Shown here piece after piece: positions 23,757 to 34,888 of a stretch of DNA of 64,000 bases. Made by a program: the position numbers and the translations under genes. This DNA comes from Pseudeuparius sepicola (taxonomy: Eukaryota > Arthropoda > Insecta > Coleoptera > Anthribidae), in the NCBI GenBank assembly GCA_963920635.1, contig OY987298.1, positions 149,146,257 to 149,210,256 on the forward strand, in the 5' to 3' direction. The notes under the pieces were generated by a model. It did not search any database. It was not told where the DNA came from and saw nothing but the letters and a program-made list of their open reading frames with translations. Numbering within the stretch: the first letter of the stretch is position 1; each line of letters starts with the position of its first letter.

Positions 23757-24161
23757 AAAGTTGTTTAGATTTAAAATATACACCAGGATCTCAATTTTTA
23801 GAGTAAAATACTGACTTTGATTAATAAATTGGGCAGAGAAGTACACACAGAGGCTATTCAATTAAAAAAATACCTTAGGATATTACGGTAATATCTATTA
23901 AAATTATTAAAAAATCAAACAAGTGACAAGCAACCTAGTGACAATTATAAACAACTTTTCTCTGTAATCTTAAAAAATGTATCTTACTGCTTGTCATTTC
24001 ATTTGGTTATTCACTTTAATGCTTCAAAGACTGTAGCCTTAGCAATGCCAGCAGAGAAAGGAGAAAGCAATTGTTACCAAACAGATAAGAGCAGCAAAAA
24101 ACACAATATTTTTATCAAATGTTGAGTTTCTAATTGCCATTTTTGTGGTGTGATTTCCCTT
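23757..24161 (-). repeat. Family 3' flank block
   Basis: Parallel to 16600-17220 without the 259-bp MITE. It adjoins the stop of the next exon. Confidence 0.7.
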
Positions 24162-25218
24162 TTATTCATGTTTTTCCTTATCATTTAAACTCGAGATATT
24201 ATCATGTTTCTTAATCTCATGCTTTCTCAGACATGTTTTTTTCTGAGTTACATAGGAACACTTGTTGCAAATAAAAATATCTTGCTTCCGATGTACTTTT
24301 TCTATGTGCCGTCTAATTTGAGCGTTATCTAAAGTTTGGTAGGCACAGTGTGGACATATGAGAGGCTCTACATCTTTTATATTATGTTTCTTATAGAGGT
24401 GTGCTTTGAGTGTTGGTTGGGACTTGCAAGAATACTCGCATATTTTGCAACTAAATCTTGGTTTCAATGCATGAATATCACTGTGAACCTCAACTTGATG
24501 CTTTTGCACGGCTGGGTAATTATTCGCTTTGAAAGAACACTTTTCGCAAGCGAAGTTTTTTTCGTGCATCCAGTTAATATGCGAATTCAAATCCCCCTTA
24601 TGGAATGTGTGAAAATCGCAATGCCGACATTTGAAAGGCTCCCTATCTTTGACATTGTGTATCTTATAGAGGTGAGCTTTGAGTGGTGGTTCGGACTTGC
24701 AAGAATACTCGCATATTTTGCAACTAAATCTTGGTTTCGAGGCATGAACACTCATTTCATGTCGTTTGACACAGATCTTGTAGAATGATTTGTAGTCACA
24801 ACTAGCACACTTGTATGGCGTACATGAGGAATCACTGTGGACATCAAATTGATGCTTTTGCAAGGCTGGCTGATTATTCGCTTTGAAAGGACACTTTTCG
24901 CAAGTGAAGTTTTTTTCGTGCATCCAGTTATTATGCGATTTCAAATGCCTCTTATGAAATGTGTGAAAATCGCAATGTGGGCATTTGAATGGCTCCCCAT
25001 CTTTGACATTATGTTTCTTATAGAGGTGTGCTGTGAGTGGTGGTTGGGACTTGCAAGAATACTCGCATATTTTGCAACTAAATCTTGGTTTCAAGGTATC
25101 TACACTCATTTCATGTTTGACACTGAGCTTGTAGAAAGATTTGTCATGCTTTTTGTCTGAACTTTCATCGCAGATAGGACCTCCAGCATCAGCATCCTGA
25201 TTTCCACCATCAAAGTCA
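24162..25218 (-). CDS. C2H2 zinc-finger protein, 10 fingers
   Basis: The exon opens after CCTTTGCAG (25219-25222) in family phase and is open for 351 residues. Acidic leader SDFDGGNQDADAGG, a cysteine-less finger relic, then ten fingers. The last two (CAYQTLDNAQIRRH; CNKCSYVTQKKTCLRKH) are intact, unlike in the 17385 paralog. An in-frame loss of 28 residues removed one finger of the CDYKSFYK type (SD joined to IHALKPRF). The protein stops at NDKEKHE because a deletion removed the usual tail, leaving the stop inside GAATAAAAC, itself an AATAAA match. Probably the functional sister of the frameshifted copy. Confidence 0.85.
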
Positions 25219-25650
25219 CTGCAAAGGAAGGAACTATTGTTAAATAAGAACATTTTCAAATAAGTAAGTGCTGTAGGGAATACACATGTAAGAACTTATC
25301 ATCGATAATGCAAAAGCCCAGTATAAAATTTTTGGGGTGAAAAATATATGATAAATAAATATCAATTAAAAATCGCCAGCCGAAAGTTTTTATTAATAAA
25401 TTGCAAAGACCAAAATACTTAGGTAGTGTCTGACCTGGACCAACACTATACAGGATATATACAGTGTGTCCCAAGAAGACAAATGGACCAAAAATTTCAT
25501 TTTTCGATAAAAAGTCATTCTTGATAAAAGTTTCTGCTTCTCGAAAGAATTTTTGAATTTTTTTATATAGGGTGCCCAAAAAATACAAAACATGAAATAC
25601 CATCAAGAATAAACTACCTTTATTTTTAAAAATATAAAAAACTTTTATTT
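25219..25650 (-). other. 5' intron region with transposon end
   Basis: Parallel to 18340-18770. It contains CCTGGACCAACACTATACAG at 25432-25451, matching the terminal repeat of the 35757-36618 element and also present at 18731-18750. Confidence 0.55.
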
Positions 25651-25812
25651 AGAAAAGTTGTTTAGAATTGAAAGACGTGTTCGATTGTAAACTTTCAAGC
25701 AAATCGGCTGATTGATTTTTATATTTTTTACCTATTTAAATCAAAGCCGGCCGATTTGCTTGAAAAGTTACAATCGGGCACGTCTTTTAATTCTAAGCAA
25801 CTTTTCTAAATC
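25651..25812. mobile_element. Short hairpin element
   Basis: Arms of about 65 bp (AAAGTTGTTTAGAATTGAAAG against its inverse TTTTAATTCTAAGCAACTTTT; CAAGCAAATCGGC against GCCGATTTGCTTG) surround a 25-bp loop. Confidence 0.75.
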
Positions 25813-25819
25813 AGAGCTG

Positions 25820-26095
25820 GGCAGGGCTTGGGTGCTTTGTGCTTGCAAAAGTGCTTCAAGCTCTTTGAGGGCTTGAAAGCCCTGTGCTCGAAGCTCTTTC
25901 TTATTTCTGTAATCAGGACTTGGTAATTGAATTACTTCATAAAAGTGCTTGGTAATTTCTAATTGAAAAAAAAAGGAATTTAAGCCCTTTCAATGTGCTT
26001 CAATTACTTTTTAATTTCTACAAGGGCTTGCAAGCACAAAAAAGAGCTTCGAGGACTTTTTAATTGCTTCAAGCTTCAAAATTAATTATAGCATT
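25820..26095. repeat. GCTT-rich low-complexity element
   Basis: Repeated words GTGCTTGCAA, GGGCTTG, GAGCTTCGA and TGCTTCAA occur on both strands, partly as inverted arms (25825-25860 against 26020-26055). The class is unknown. Confidence 0.5.
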
Positions 26096-26626
26096 ATTGC
26101 TATAATACCGGAAACTCTGGAAAGATAATAATACGTAATGCTAATGCCGATCTAATTTTTTTAAATAAAACATTAGTACAGGACATAGTTACATGTTACA
26201 TACATAATAGTTAAGTAGCTAAGTTACATGTTACATACCTACATTACCTACTTATCACTTATCAATTTATCATAAAGTATTTTCTTTGATCTGTTTATTA
26301 AAAAGTATTAGTAAGTAAAGAGTATTTTCATCGTAATTAAATGGGATCAAGTCTCAAGTTTAAAAGTTTTAAAACACACAGTTCGTTTCCCTCCGCTTTT
26401 ATCTTACTTTTAAATCGGAAAAAGTGGTAAATCTCTTAATCAGACCTTCTTCTTGCTTCCTATTGCCAAGTGCCGAGCACAACTTTATTGGATAATTAGC
26501 TATCTATGGTTAAAGGGGGACACCCTCAACCCTCTATTAGGATAACGGAAGGAAATTACTAATTGTAATTGAGAATATTGGGGAAAACGTCAATAATATT
26601 GTCTTCCAAATGCTTTCCAAATTAAC
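26096..26626. other. Gene-free AT-rich interval
   Basis: No recognised repeat, RNA or coding feature. Confidence 0.5.
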
Positions 26627-26731
26627 TTATACATTAGCTTCAATTTTTGATGGGATTTCCTGAAATGGTAAATGCATTCCATTTTTGCAAAGCCATTTTG
26701 TGTCAACCAGATACTCCATCGATTGATTCCT
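26627..26731 (-). CDS. Short leader exon, best preserved copy
   Basis: Following the 56-bp intron, minus-strand sequence opens with RNQS and then an ATG: MEYLVDTKWLCKNGMHLPFQ and EIPSKIEANV before TAA. GCTAATGTATAAG at its end could instead be a splice donor. Related but degraded text lies after the equivalent acceptor near 1080, 14410, 18980, 41510 and 62050 (the last reads MEHQSNYPKWLCKIPRQI). How it joins the zinc-finger exon, which needs two bases of a split codon, is not settled; a leader or upstream ORF is possible. Confidence 0.4.
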   Translation of the reverse strand, partial: RNQSMEYLVDTKWLCKNGMHLPFQEIPSKIEANV

Positions 26732-26787
26732 CTGAAATGAAAAAGAATTAGAATATATAGAATAAACTAATATTTGGAATAACTCAC
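26732..26787 (-). other. Conserved 56-bp leader intron
   Basis: On the minus strand GTGAGTTATTCC begins the intron and a TTCTTTTTCATTTCAG tract ends it, with CTAAT as a plausible branch point. Size and signals are typical of insect introns. Equivalent introns: 45903-45957 (55 bp, intact), about 1096-1151 (donor lost), 14.4 and 18.99 kb (shrunk), 62055-62114 (donor lost). Confidence 0.6.
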
Positions 26788-26825
26788 CAGTTTTTTTTAA
26801 CATTGAATAAATAATAAAACCTACA

Positions 26826-26946
26826 GTCCGACACACGAAAGAACTCCAATGTAAAACTCAGTCTAAGCGCCATCCGTATGTAATTAATGTGAGCATAGGT
26901 GATTAGACTGAGTTTTTCATTGGGCTTCTCTCGTGTGTACATTCTG
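26826..26946. mobile_element. Small MITE in the leader exon
   Basis: Arms of about 35 bp (CACACGA...AAAACTCAGTCTAA against TTAGACTGAGTTTT...CGTGTG) lie between TACA repeats. Sister blocks lack the insert. Confidence 0.7.
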
Positions 26947-27264
26947 TACATTCGTTGAAGGTGTCTATAATCTAAACTAAAGAGAAAACAGAATATATCT
27001 TTATTGCTAACTACAGAAGATCGTAAAATTATTTTATATAAGTTTGTGATGTTATGTAAATAAATATAGGGTATAAAGTACATCTATTTTCTTACAATTT
27101 TTAGTAACCTTTTGTAATAAATATTGGAGTAGCAAACTACTGACAAATATATAATTAACAGATGTATTTTAACTCTTTAAATGACACATAATAGATCCCT
27201 TGTAGGCCTTGGATATTCTTTAAATAAAATAAGAATTTCGGAAAAATATTATGGCTTTTGTGAA

Positions 27265-27468
27265 TTGATTACCACTGTCTGGGCATGCCACAATACTCAT
27301 TCAGAATAAATGCTCTTCGTCAGATTGTATTTCAGACAGATACTCACATTTTAGCTTCTTAGATCTTATTGCCGCTAATTTGTATTTCTTCATACTCCTT
27401 AACCTGATGCTTTCTCAGGTAGGATATTTTAATGTAAAAGAATTCTTTTTGCAAATAAAGATTTTATA
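27265..27468 (-). pseudogene. Zinc-finger gene tail remnant
   Basis: Minus-strand relics of the last finger and tail remain: AAGATCTTTATTTGCAAAA-type text, TACCTGAGAAAGCATCAG, CTGAAATACAATCTGACGAA and ATTCTGAATGAGTATTGTG (LNEYC). Frames are broken. It is cut at 27468 by the ACAGGGTTTCCC element. Confidence 0.7.
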
Positions 27469-27822
27469 CAGGGTTTCCCATTAATAATGGTCCATATAGC
27501 AACTGCATATATTTCGGGCCAAAATATGACGATTGATGCGTTATAGAAATGTTGTTTGAATAAGAGATAGACATTGGATTGGCATTGGACCTGTAACACC
27601 AAAAAAATAAAGTCAAAAAAGTTACGAGTAAAAGCATAATCCAAAAACAGCGCAAGTCGCGCCTTTGTGAGATACGTAGAAATTGACCCAAAAACATAGC
27701 GGTGACAAATTTCAGTTCGGCTACTTGATTATTTTGGGAGATGTAGCCATAATTCAATTTAAAAAAATTAACAAACTGTATACATATGCAGTTGCCCTAT
27801 AATAGACCATTATTAACGTGTA
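27469..27822. mobile_element. Inverted-repeat element related to the 53.4-kb fold-back
   Basis: It begins CAGGGTTTCCCATTAATAAT, with GACCATTATTAACG at the other side. The interior shares ACAGCGCAAGT, GTGAGATACG and TTATTTTGGGAGATGTAGCC with 54265-54360. Confidence 0.65.
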
Positions 27823-28164
27823 TTTTGGTAAACACATTTTTGTTTACACTTACGAAGAAAAGATATCTTTCACAACATACCAAATATTCAAAATTGCGAA
27901 TACTCAAAAACTTTACCGTTTTGCCCTAAGCATGCAGTTACTCTCTTAGAATGTTATTGTTCATAGCAAGTTAAATTGAGATGTCATTAATGTTCTGAAA
28001 CACGAACCGAACTAACACCACCTCTACCAAAGCCAAACAACAATAGCGCTACGTCACTCTGGCGTCACTGCCTAGAGGCTATCAATTATAAGTTGTCAAA
28101 TAATGTGAGTTGTGCTTCTTGCGATAGAACTTATTTGTTTATTTATAACATCTCGCAGAAGTCA

Positions 28165-31100
28165 CAGAATCATATTGTTGTATCATTTGTTGTGCTCGGC
28201 ATTGTGTAACTGAAAATGGTGAACAAATGTTGTGTACCGGGCTGTCCCGGTAACTACAAAAGTATCGATAGAAGCAGTAATGAAAAGGCATATACACTTT
28301 CAAGTTTGCGATAACTCACGTACTCGGTGGATTCGGGCTATTCACACATTCACTGTCGTGAGTATTTACCTACATAAATCTAAAATCAGAATGTTTTGTT
28401 GTCTTCACTCTTCAAGAGGTTTAAATATTAAACAATATTATCTGCTTCCGTACGACTAGCTATTCTCATAATACGTTCCATCAAAATAGCTACAGCTACA
28501 TGGGTATGTATAGTTCTTCCAGTATTAATTTAAACAGCAAAACAAAACCGGGTCGGCAAATGCGTTGTAATTTGGAAAAGAAATGCTCAGAAATTTGCAG
28601 CTGTAGCGGCGGCTTGTTTTGAAGACTAGAGTTTTGTTTGCTATTTCAAAATGGGATGACCAATATTGCCATGACCTCATGCCCCATTTTACATTAGGTA
28701 TACCTATACCTACTTACTTGTCTTATTACTAATATACCTACTCACAAATATTGTTACTGTTAATGATATTTTAAACAACTATTGTAAAGTTACAAATACC
28801 AGCGTCGCAGAATCATATTGTTGTATCATTTGTTGTGCTCGGCATTGTGTAACTGAAAATGGTGAACAAATGTTGTGTACCGGGCTGTCCCGGTAACTAC
28901 AAAAGTATCGATAAAAGCAGTAATGAAAAGGCGTACACACTTTCAAGTTTGCGATAACTCACGTACTCGGTGGATTCGGGCTATTCACACATTCACTGTC
29001 GTGAGTATTTACCTACATAAATCTAAAATCAGAATGTTTTGTTGTCTTCACTCTTCAAGAGGTTTAAATATTAAACAATATTATCTGCTTCCGTACGACT
29101 AGCTATTCTCATAATACGTTCCATCAAAATAGCTACAGCTACATGGGTATGTATAGTTCTTCCAGTATTAATTTAAACAGCAAAACAAAACCGAGTCGGC
29201 AAATGCGTTGTAATTTGGAAAAGAAATGCTCAGAAATTTGCAGCTGTAGCGGCGGCTTGTTTTGAAGACTAGAGTTTTGTTTGCTATTTCAAAATGGGTT
29301 GACCAATATTGCCATGACCTCATGCCCCATTTTACATTAGGTATACCTATACCTACTTACTTGTCTTATTACTAATATACCTACTCACAAATATTGTTAC
29401 TGTTAATGATATTTTAAACAACTATTGTAAAGTTACAAATACCAGCGTCGCAGAATCATATTGTTGTATCATTTGTTGTGCTCGGCATTGTGTAACTGAA
29501 AATGGTGAACAAATGTTGTGTACCGGGCTGTCCCGGTAACTACAAAAGTATCGATAGAAGCAGTAATGAAAAGGCGTACACACTTTCAAGCTTGCGATAA
29601 CTCACGTACTCGGTGGATTCGGGCTATTCACACATTCACTGTCGTGAGTATTTACCTACATAAATCTAAAATCAGAATGTTTTGTTGTCTTCACTCTTCA
29701 AGAGGTTTAAATATTAAACAATATTATCTGCTTCCGTACGACTAGCTATTCTCATAATACGTTCCATCAAAATAGCTACAGCTACATGGGTATGTATAGT
29801 TCTTCCAGTATTAATTTAAACAGCAAAACAAAACCGAGTCGGCAAATGCGTTGTAATTTGGAAAAGAAATGCTCAGAAATTTGCAGCTGTAGCGGCGGCT
29901 TGTTTTGAAGACTAGAGTTTTGTTTGCTATTTCAAAATGGGTTGACCAATATTGCCATGACCTCATGCCCCATTTTACATTAGGTATACCTATACCTACT
30001 TACTTGTCTTATTACTAATATACCTACTCACAAATATTGTTACTGTTAATGATATTTTAAACAACTATTGTAAAGTTACAAATACCAGCGTCGCAGAATC
30101 ATATTGTTGTATCATTTGTTGTGCTCGGCATTGTGTAACTGAAAATGGTGAACAAATGTTGTGTACCGGGCTGTCCCGGTAACTACAAAAGTATCGATAA
30201 AAGCAGTAATGAAAAGGCGTACACACTTTCAAGCTTGCGATAACTCACGTACTCGGTGGATTCGGGCTATTCACACATTCACTGTCGTGAGTATTTACCT
30301 ACATAAATCTAAAATCAGAATGTTTTGTTGTCTTCACTCTTCAAGAGGTTTAAATATTAAACAATATTATCTGCTTCCGTACGACTAGCTATTCTCATAA
30401 TACGTTCCATCAAAATAGCTACAGCTACATGGGTATGTATAGTTCTTCCAGTATTAATTTAAACAGCAAAACAAAACCGAGTCGGCAAATGCGTTGTAAT
30501 TTGGAAAAGAAATGCTCAGAAATTTGCAGCTGTAGCGGCGGCTTGTTTTGAAGACTAGAGTTTTGTTTGCTATTTCAAAATGGGTTGACCAATATTGCCA
30601 TGACCTCATGCCCCATTTTACATTAGGTATACCTATACCTACTTACTTGTCTTATTACTAATATACCTACTCACAAATATTGTTACTGTTAATGATATTT
30701 TAAACAACTATTGTAAAGTTACAAATACCAGCGTCGCAGAATCATATTGTTGTATCATTTGTTGTGCTCGGCATTGTGTAACTGAAAATGGTGAACAAAT
30801 GTTGTGTACCGGGCTGTCCCGGTAACTACAAAAGTATCGATAGAAGCAGTAATGAAAAGGCGTACACACTTTCAAGTTTGCGATAACTCACGTACTCGGT
30901 GGATTCGGGCTATTCACACATTCACTGTCGTGAGTATTTACCTACATAAATCTAAAATCAGAATGTTTTGTTGTCTTCACTCTTCAAGAGGTTTAAATAT
31001 TAAACAATATTATCTGCTTCCGTACGACTAGCTATTCTCATAATACGTTCCATCAAAATAGCTACAGCTACATGGGTATGTATAGTTCTTCCAGTATTAA

Positions 31101-32671
31101 TTTAAACAGCAAAACAAAACCGAGTCGGCAAATGCGTTGTAATTTGGAAAAGAAATGCTCAGAAATTTGCAGCTGTAGCGGCGGCTTGTTTTGAAGACTA
31201 GAGTTTTGTTTGCTATTTCAAAATGGGTTGACCAATATTGCCATGACCTCATGCCCCATTTTACATTAGGTATACCTATACCTACTTACTTGTCTTATTA
31301 CTAATATACCTACTCACAAATATTGTTACTGTTAATGATATTTTAAACAACTATTGTAAAGTTACAAATACCAGCGTCGCAGAATCATATTGTTGTATCA
31401 TTTGTTGTGCTCGGCATTGTGTAACTGAAAATGGTGAACAAATGTTGTGTACCGGGCTGTCCCGGTAACTACAAAAGTATCGATAGAAGCAGTAATGAAA
31501 AGGCGTACACACTTTCAAGCTTGCGATAACTCACGTACTCGGTGGATTCGGGCTATTCACACATTCACTGTCGTGAGTATTTACCTACATAAATCTAAAA
31601 TCAGAATGTTTTGTTGTCTTCACTCTTCAAGAGGTTTAAATATTAAACAATATTATCTGCTTCCGTACGACTAGCTATTCTCATAATACGTTCCATCAAA
31701 ATAGCTACAGCTACATGGGTATGTATAGTTCTTCCAGTATTAATTTAAACAGCAAAACAAAACCGAGTCGGCAAATGCGTTGTAATTTGGAAAAGAAATG
31801 CTCAGAAATTTGCAGCTGTAGCGGCGGCTTGTTTTGAAGACTAGAGTTTTGTTTGCTATTTCAAAATGGGATGACCAATATTGCCATGACCTCATGCCCC
31901 ATTTTACATTAGGTATACCTATACCTACTTACTTGTCTTATTACTAATATACCTACTCACAAATATTGTTACTGTTAATGATATTTTAAACAACTATTGT
32001 AAAGTTACAAATACCAGCGTCGCAGAATCATATTGTTGTATCATTTGTTGTGCTCGGCATTGTGTAACTGAAAATGGTGAACAAATGTTGTGTACCGGGC
32101 TGTCCCGGTAACTACAAAAGTATCGATAGAAGCAGTAATGAAAAGGCGTACACACTTTCAAGTTTGCGATAACTCACGTACTCGGTGGATTCGGGCTATT
32201 CACACATTCACTGTCGTGAGTATTTACCTACATAAATCTAAAATCAGAATGTTTTGTTGTCTTCACTCTTCAAGAGGTTTAAATATTAAACAATATTATC
32301 TGCTTCCGTACGACTAGCTATTCTCATAATACGTTCCATCAAAATAGCTACAGCTACATGGGTATGTATAGTTCTTCCAGTATTAATTTAAACAGCAAAA
32401 CAAAACCGAGTCGGCAAATGCGTTGTAATTTGGAAAAGAAATGCTCAGAAATTTGCAGCTGTAGCGGCGGCTTGTTTTGAAGACTAGAGTTTTGTTTGCT
32501 ATTTCAAAATGGGATGACCAATATTGCCATGACCTCATGCCCCATTTTACATTAGGTATACCTATACCTACTTACTTGTCTTATTACTAATATACCTACT
32601 CACAAATATTGTTACTGTTAATGATATTTTAAACAACTATTGTAAAGTTACAAATACCAGCGTCGCAGAAT
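28165..32671 (+). repeat. 643-bp tandem array, exactly seven units
   Basis: Period 643 bp; unit starts 28165, 28808, 29451, 30094, 30737, 31380 and 32023. CAGAAT marks both outer edges (28165-28170, 32666-32671) and every internal junction, so seven whole units are bounded by a 6-bp word. Copies differ at only a few positions (for example GATAGAAGC or GATAAAAGC, AGTTTGCG or AGCTTGCG, GGGATGACC or GGGTTGACC), shared in a mosaic among units. Each unit carries one THAP half-exon. Confidence 0.95.
28216..28357 (+). pseudogene. THAP-domain first exon, frameshifted, repeated in every satellite unit
   Basis: ATG opens MVNKCCVPGCPGNYKSIDRS, the canonical start of a THAP zinc-binding domain (C-x4-C pair present). 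After AYTLSSLR a stop interrupts, but one frame over the domain resumes as DNSRTRWIRAIHTFTV with the conserved tryptophan. GTGAGT follows as a good splice donor. The same one-base shift is in all seven copies (28859, 29502, 30145, 30788, 31431 and 32074 are the other ATGs), so the exon was broken before it was amplified. The C-x2-H half of the domain is absent. No intact protein is predicted. Confidence 0.8.
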
Positions 32672-33494
32672 GTGTTAAAATGAAAGCTGCTGATAATAAA
32701 AGAAAAAGAAATCGAAAACTTTAAACACTCACCAAAATCTATCCAGATCCCTGAGAAACAAGTCATGCCTACCGCCTATCGAAAATAAAAAACCACGTAT
32801 GTACATAAAACAGAACCTAAAATAAGAGGCTCTCAAATGAGCTACCTATAATATTATGTAAGTACTTATTAAGTTGTAATATGGTACGCGACTGCCGGAC
32901 TTTATTTTCCATTTATCGTAATTATTTTTCTTTCAATTTTGTAACTGGTCAAAACTTCGTTTCTTTCACATTTTCTGTATTTTCATAAAATAAACATTAT
33001 CATAAACATTATATATTACACATGTTCATTAAAATGTGTGTTTCTATGTCTTTCTCTCTATAGCTAGAATTTGATTTACAAAGGTCATAAAATTGGTACA
33101 TATTTAATCTATTTTTCAGATTTTCCCTTGGCTTTAAAATATGTGTTAAGTGTGACATCACTCTGTTGTTGTTTGGCTTTAGTAGAGGTGGTGTTGCCCG
33201 AACTCTATACTGCAAGTTTTCTTTGCTAGTGGTAACTTAAAGCCTATTCATTTAATTTATACCCTGACGTCATCGTTTGGTGTTTTTTGCTGCCAATATA
33301 AATTCTAGTGACACTACAAAAATGCCACACAAATAATAGTTAATTTTTATCTGTCATGTTGGCGTAATAGGGCTGGGTTGCAATGATAATATTCAAATTT
33401 TTCGTTAAAATTTTGACACAGTCTGTCACTGAATTTTAAAAATGCCGCGCAAGATATAGGTTCTCAAAATCTTGATAAACGCGCGCAGGGTAGG

Positions 33495-34447
33495 TATGGT
33501 GCGTGCTTTGAGCGAATATTTTGAGAGGGAAATGGAAAACGGGGGTCCGCTGCCTCCGCTTTATGCTGTAAAAGATGTAAGTACTTTTTATTTAATTCAC
33601 TATATATAAATTTCGATAATTTGCAAAAAATCATATTTTTGTTTCTCTTTAAGAGGGTTGCAGCAGCTCTAGGAGGACCAGCTACTCGACCTGCAAGGAG
33701 AGAAAGAAAAAAACCTGTAGTCATCATTGATGATTTCGAACAGACAGCAATCTGAAATGTGATATATGAAATTTATAGGGACAGTATGTTAAAGAATTTT
33801 GCCAATTTGCCCGAATATGCGTCTAATTTTATAATTATTCTTTTAGAAAAGCACTTTACAGTGAACACCCTAAAAGCGAAATTAGAAGAAAGAGATATTT
33901 TTCATGGTGGTAGAACATCTTTATGGAAAATATTGAGTAACATTTATTTTAAGTACCATAAAGATGATCCTCGACGTGGACTTATGGAGGTGCCTAATAT
34001 TGCCCTAAAACGTATTAAATTTTTAAGAAATTATATGCAAGGAAAGTGAGAAGGAACAGGAGAGTTTGTTTACCTGGACGAAACATGGATTTTCCAAGAT
34101 GGAACTATCAGCAAGTCTTGACAAGATGATAGTGTGATGATAGCGTTAAGTCCATTAAGACAACTAAAGTTGAGGGCAAAAGGTAACTAGTAATATACAT
34201 AAAAACAAATATCCAAAGTTTTTTTTTTGAAAGATATATTGTGGTGCATGCTGGAACGACACATTGGTTTTGTTGATGGTGCAGAGCTGGTGTTTTGCTC
34301 AAAAAGTAAACAAGCTGATTATCATGGTGAAATGAACCATGAACATTTTTTGAAGTGATTTGAACACCAACTACTAAAAAATTCATTAATCTTGATAGTG
34401 ACTCGGATAGTGACTACGAAGACGATGAAGAGGAGTGCAATTTTTGA
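33495..34447 (+). pseudogene. Broken Tc1/mariner-like DDE transposase
   Basis: Exon 1 ends in EYFEREMENGGPLPPLYAVKD at a GTAAGT donor (33577). After a 77-bp intron ending TTTAAG the frame resumes at RVAAALGGPATRP, an N-terminal helix-turn-helix type region. Then come VVIIDDFEQTAI, a stop, VNTLKAKLEERDIFHGGRTS, another stop after RNYMQGK, and VYLDETW, holding the first catalytic aspartate. Further on are VHAGTTH, YHGEMNHEHFLK and an acidic end (SDSDYEDDEEECNF). The second and third catalytic residues are not in frame. Several stops and shifts: inactive. Confidence 0.75.
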
Positions 34448-34495
34448 ATCAACCAAATTTTCTTTTTAAAAAAACTTTAGTTTTCTTAACGGATT

Positions 34496-34888
34496 TAACG
34501 CTATCATCTTGCCAAGACTTGCTGATAGTCCCATCTTGGAAAATCCATGTTTCGTCCAGGTAAAGAAACTGTCGTGTTCCTTTAATTTAATACGTTTTAG
34601 AGCAATATTAGGCACCTCCATACGTACACGTCATGGATCATCTTTACGGTACCATGAAAAATATCTCTTTCTTCCAATATCGCCTTTAAAGGGTGTTCAC
34701 TGTAACGAGCTTTTCTAAAAGAATTAAAAAAATAAAAAATAAATAAAATTAGACGCATATCGAGGTAAATTGGCGAAATTCTTTAACATACTGTCCTTAT
34801 ACATTTCATATATCACATTTCGGATAGCTGTCTGGTCGAAATGATCAATGTTGACTACAGGTTTTTTCTTTCTCTCTTTGCATGTAGA
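34496..34888 (-). pseudogene. Inverted partial copy of the same transposase
   Basis: On the minus strand this repeats the segment from the VIIDDFE-like region to the VYLDETW region, with its own indels (for example extra A-rich bases at 34717-34750). It forms the right arm of the palindrome. Confidence 0.8.

Larger units (their letters stand above)
28014..33196. mobile_element. P-like or THAP transposon shell, expanded by an internal satellite
   Basis: About 30 bp at 28014-28043 (AACACCACCTCTACCAAAGC...) is repeated in inverse at 33166-33195 with one mismatch near the middle. CCGAACT occurs immediately left and again 2 bp beyond the right repeat, a possible target duplication. The interior starts with THAP-coding sequence, the DNA-binding domain of P-element transposases, but no catalytic domain remains, so it would be non-autonomous. 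The right portion (32672-33165) is non-coding AT-rich sequence. Assignment to the P superfamily is inference from THAP plus inverted ends. Confidence 0.55.

Noticed and set aside
28232..32317. Seven repeated 75-codon frames in the 643-bp array
   Set aside because: They start out of frame with the THAP start and read through the GTGAGT donor; only the middle (DNSRTRWIRAIH) is genuine domain text.
28165..32671. CRISPR-like repeat array
   Set aside because: No short repeats with unique spacers; units are contiguous 643-bp copies in a eukaryotic setting.
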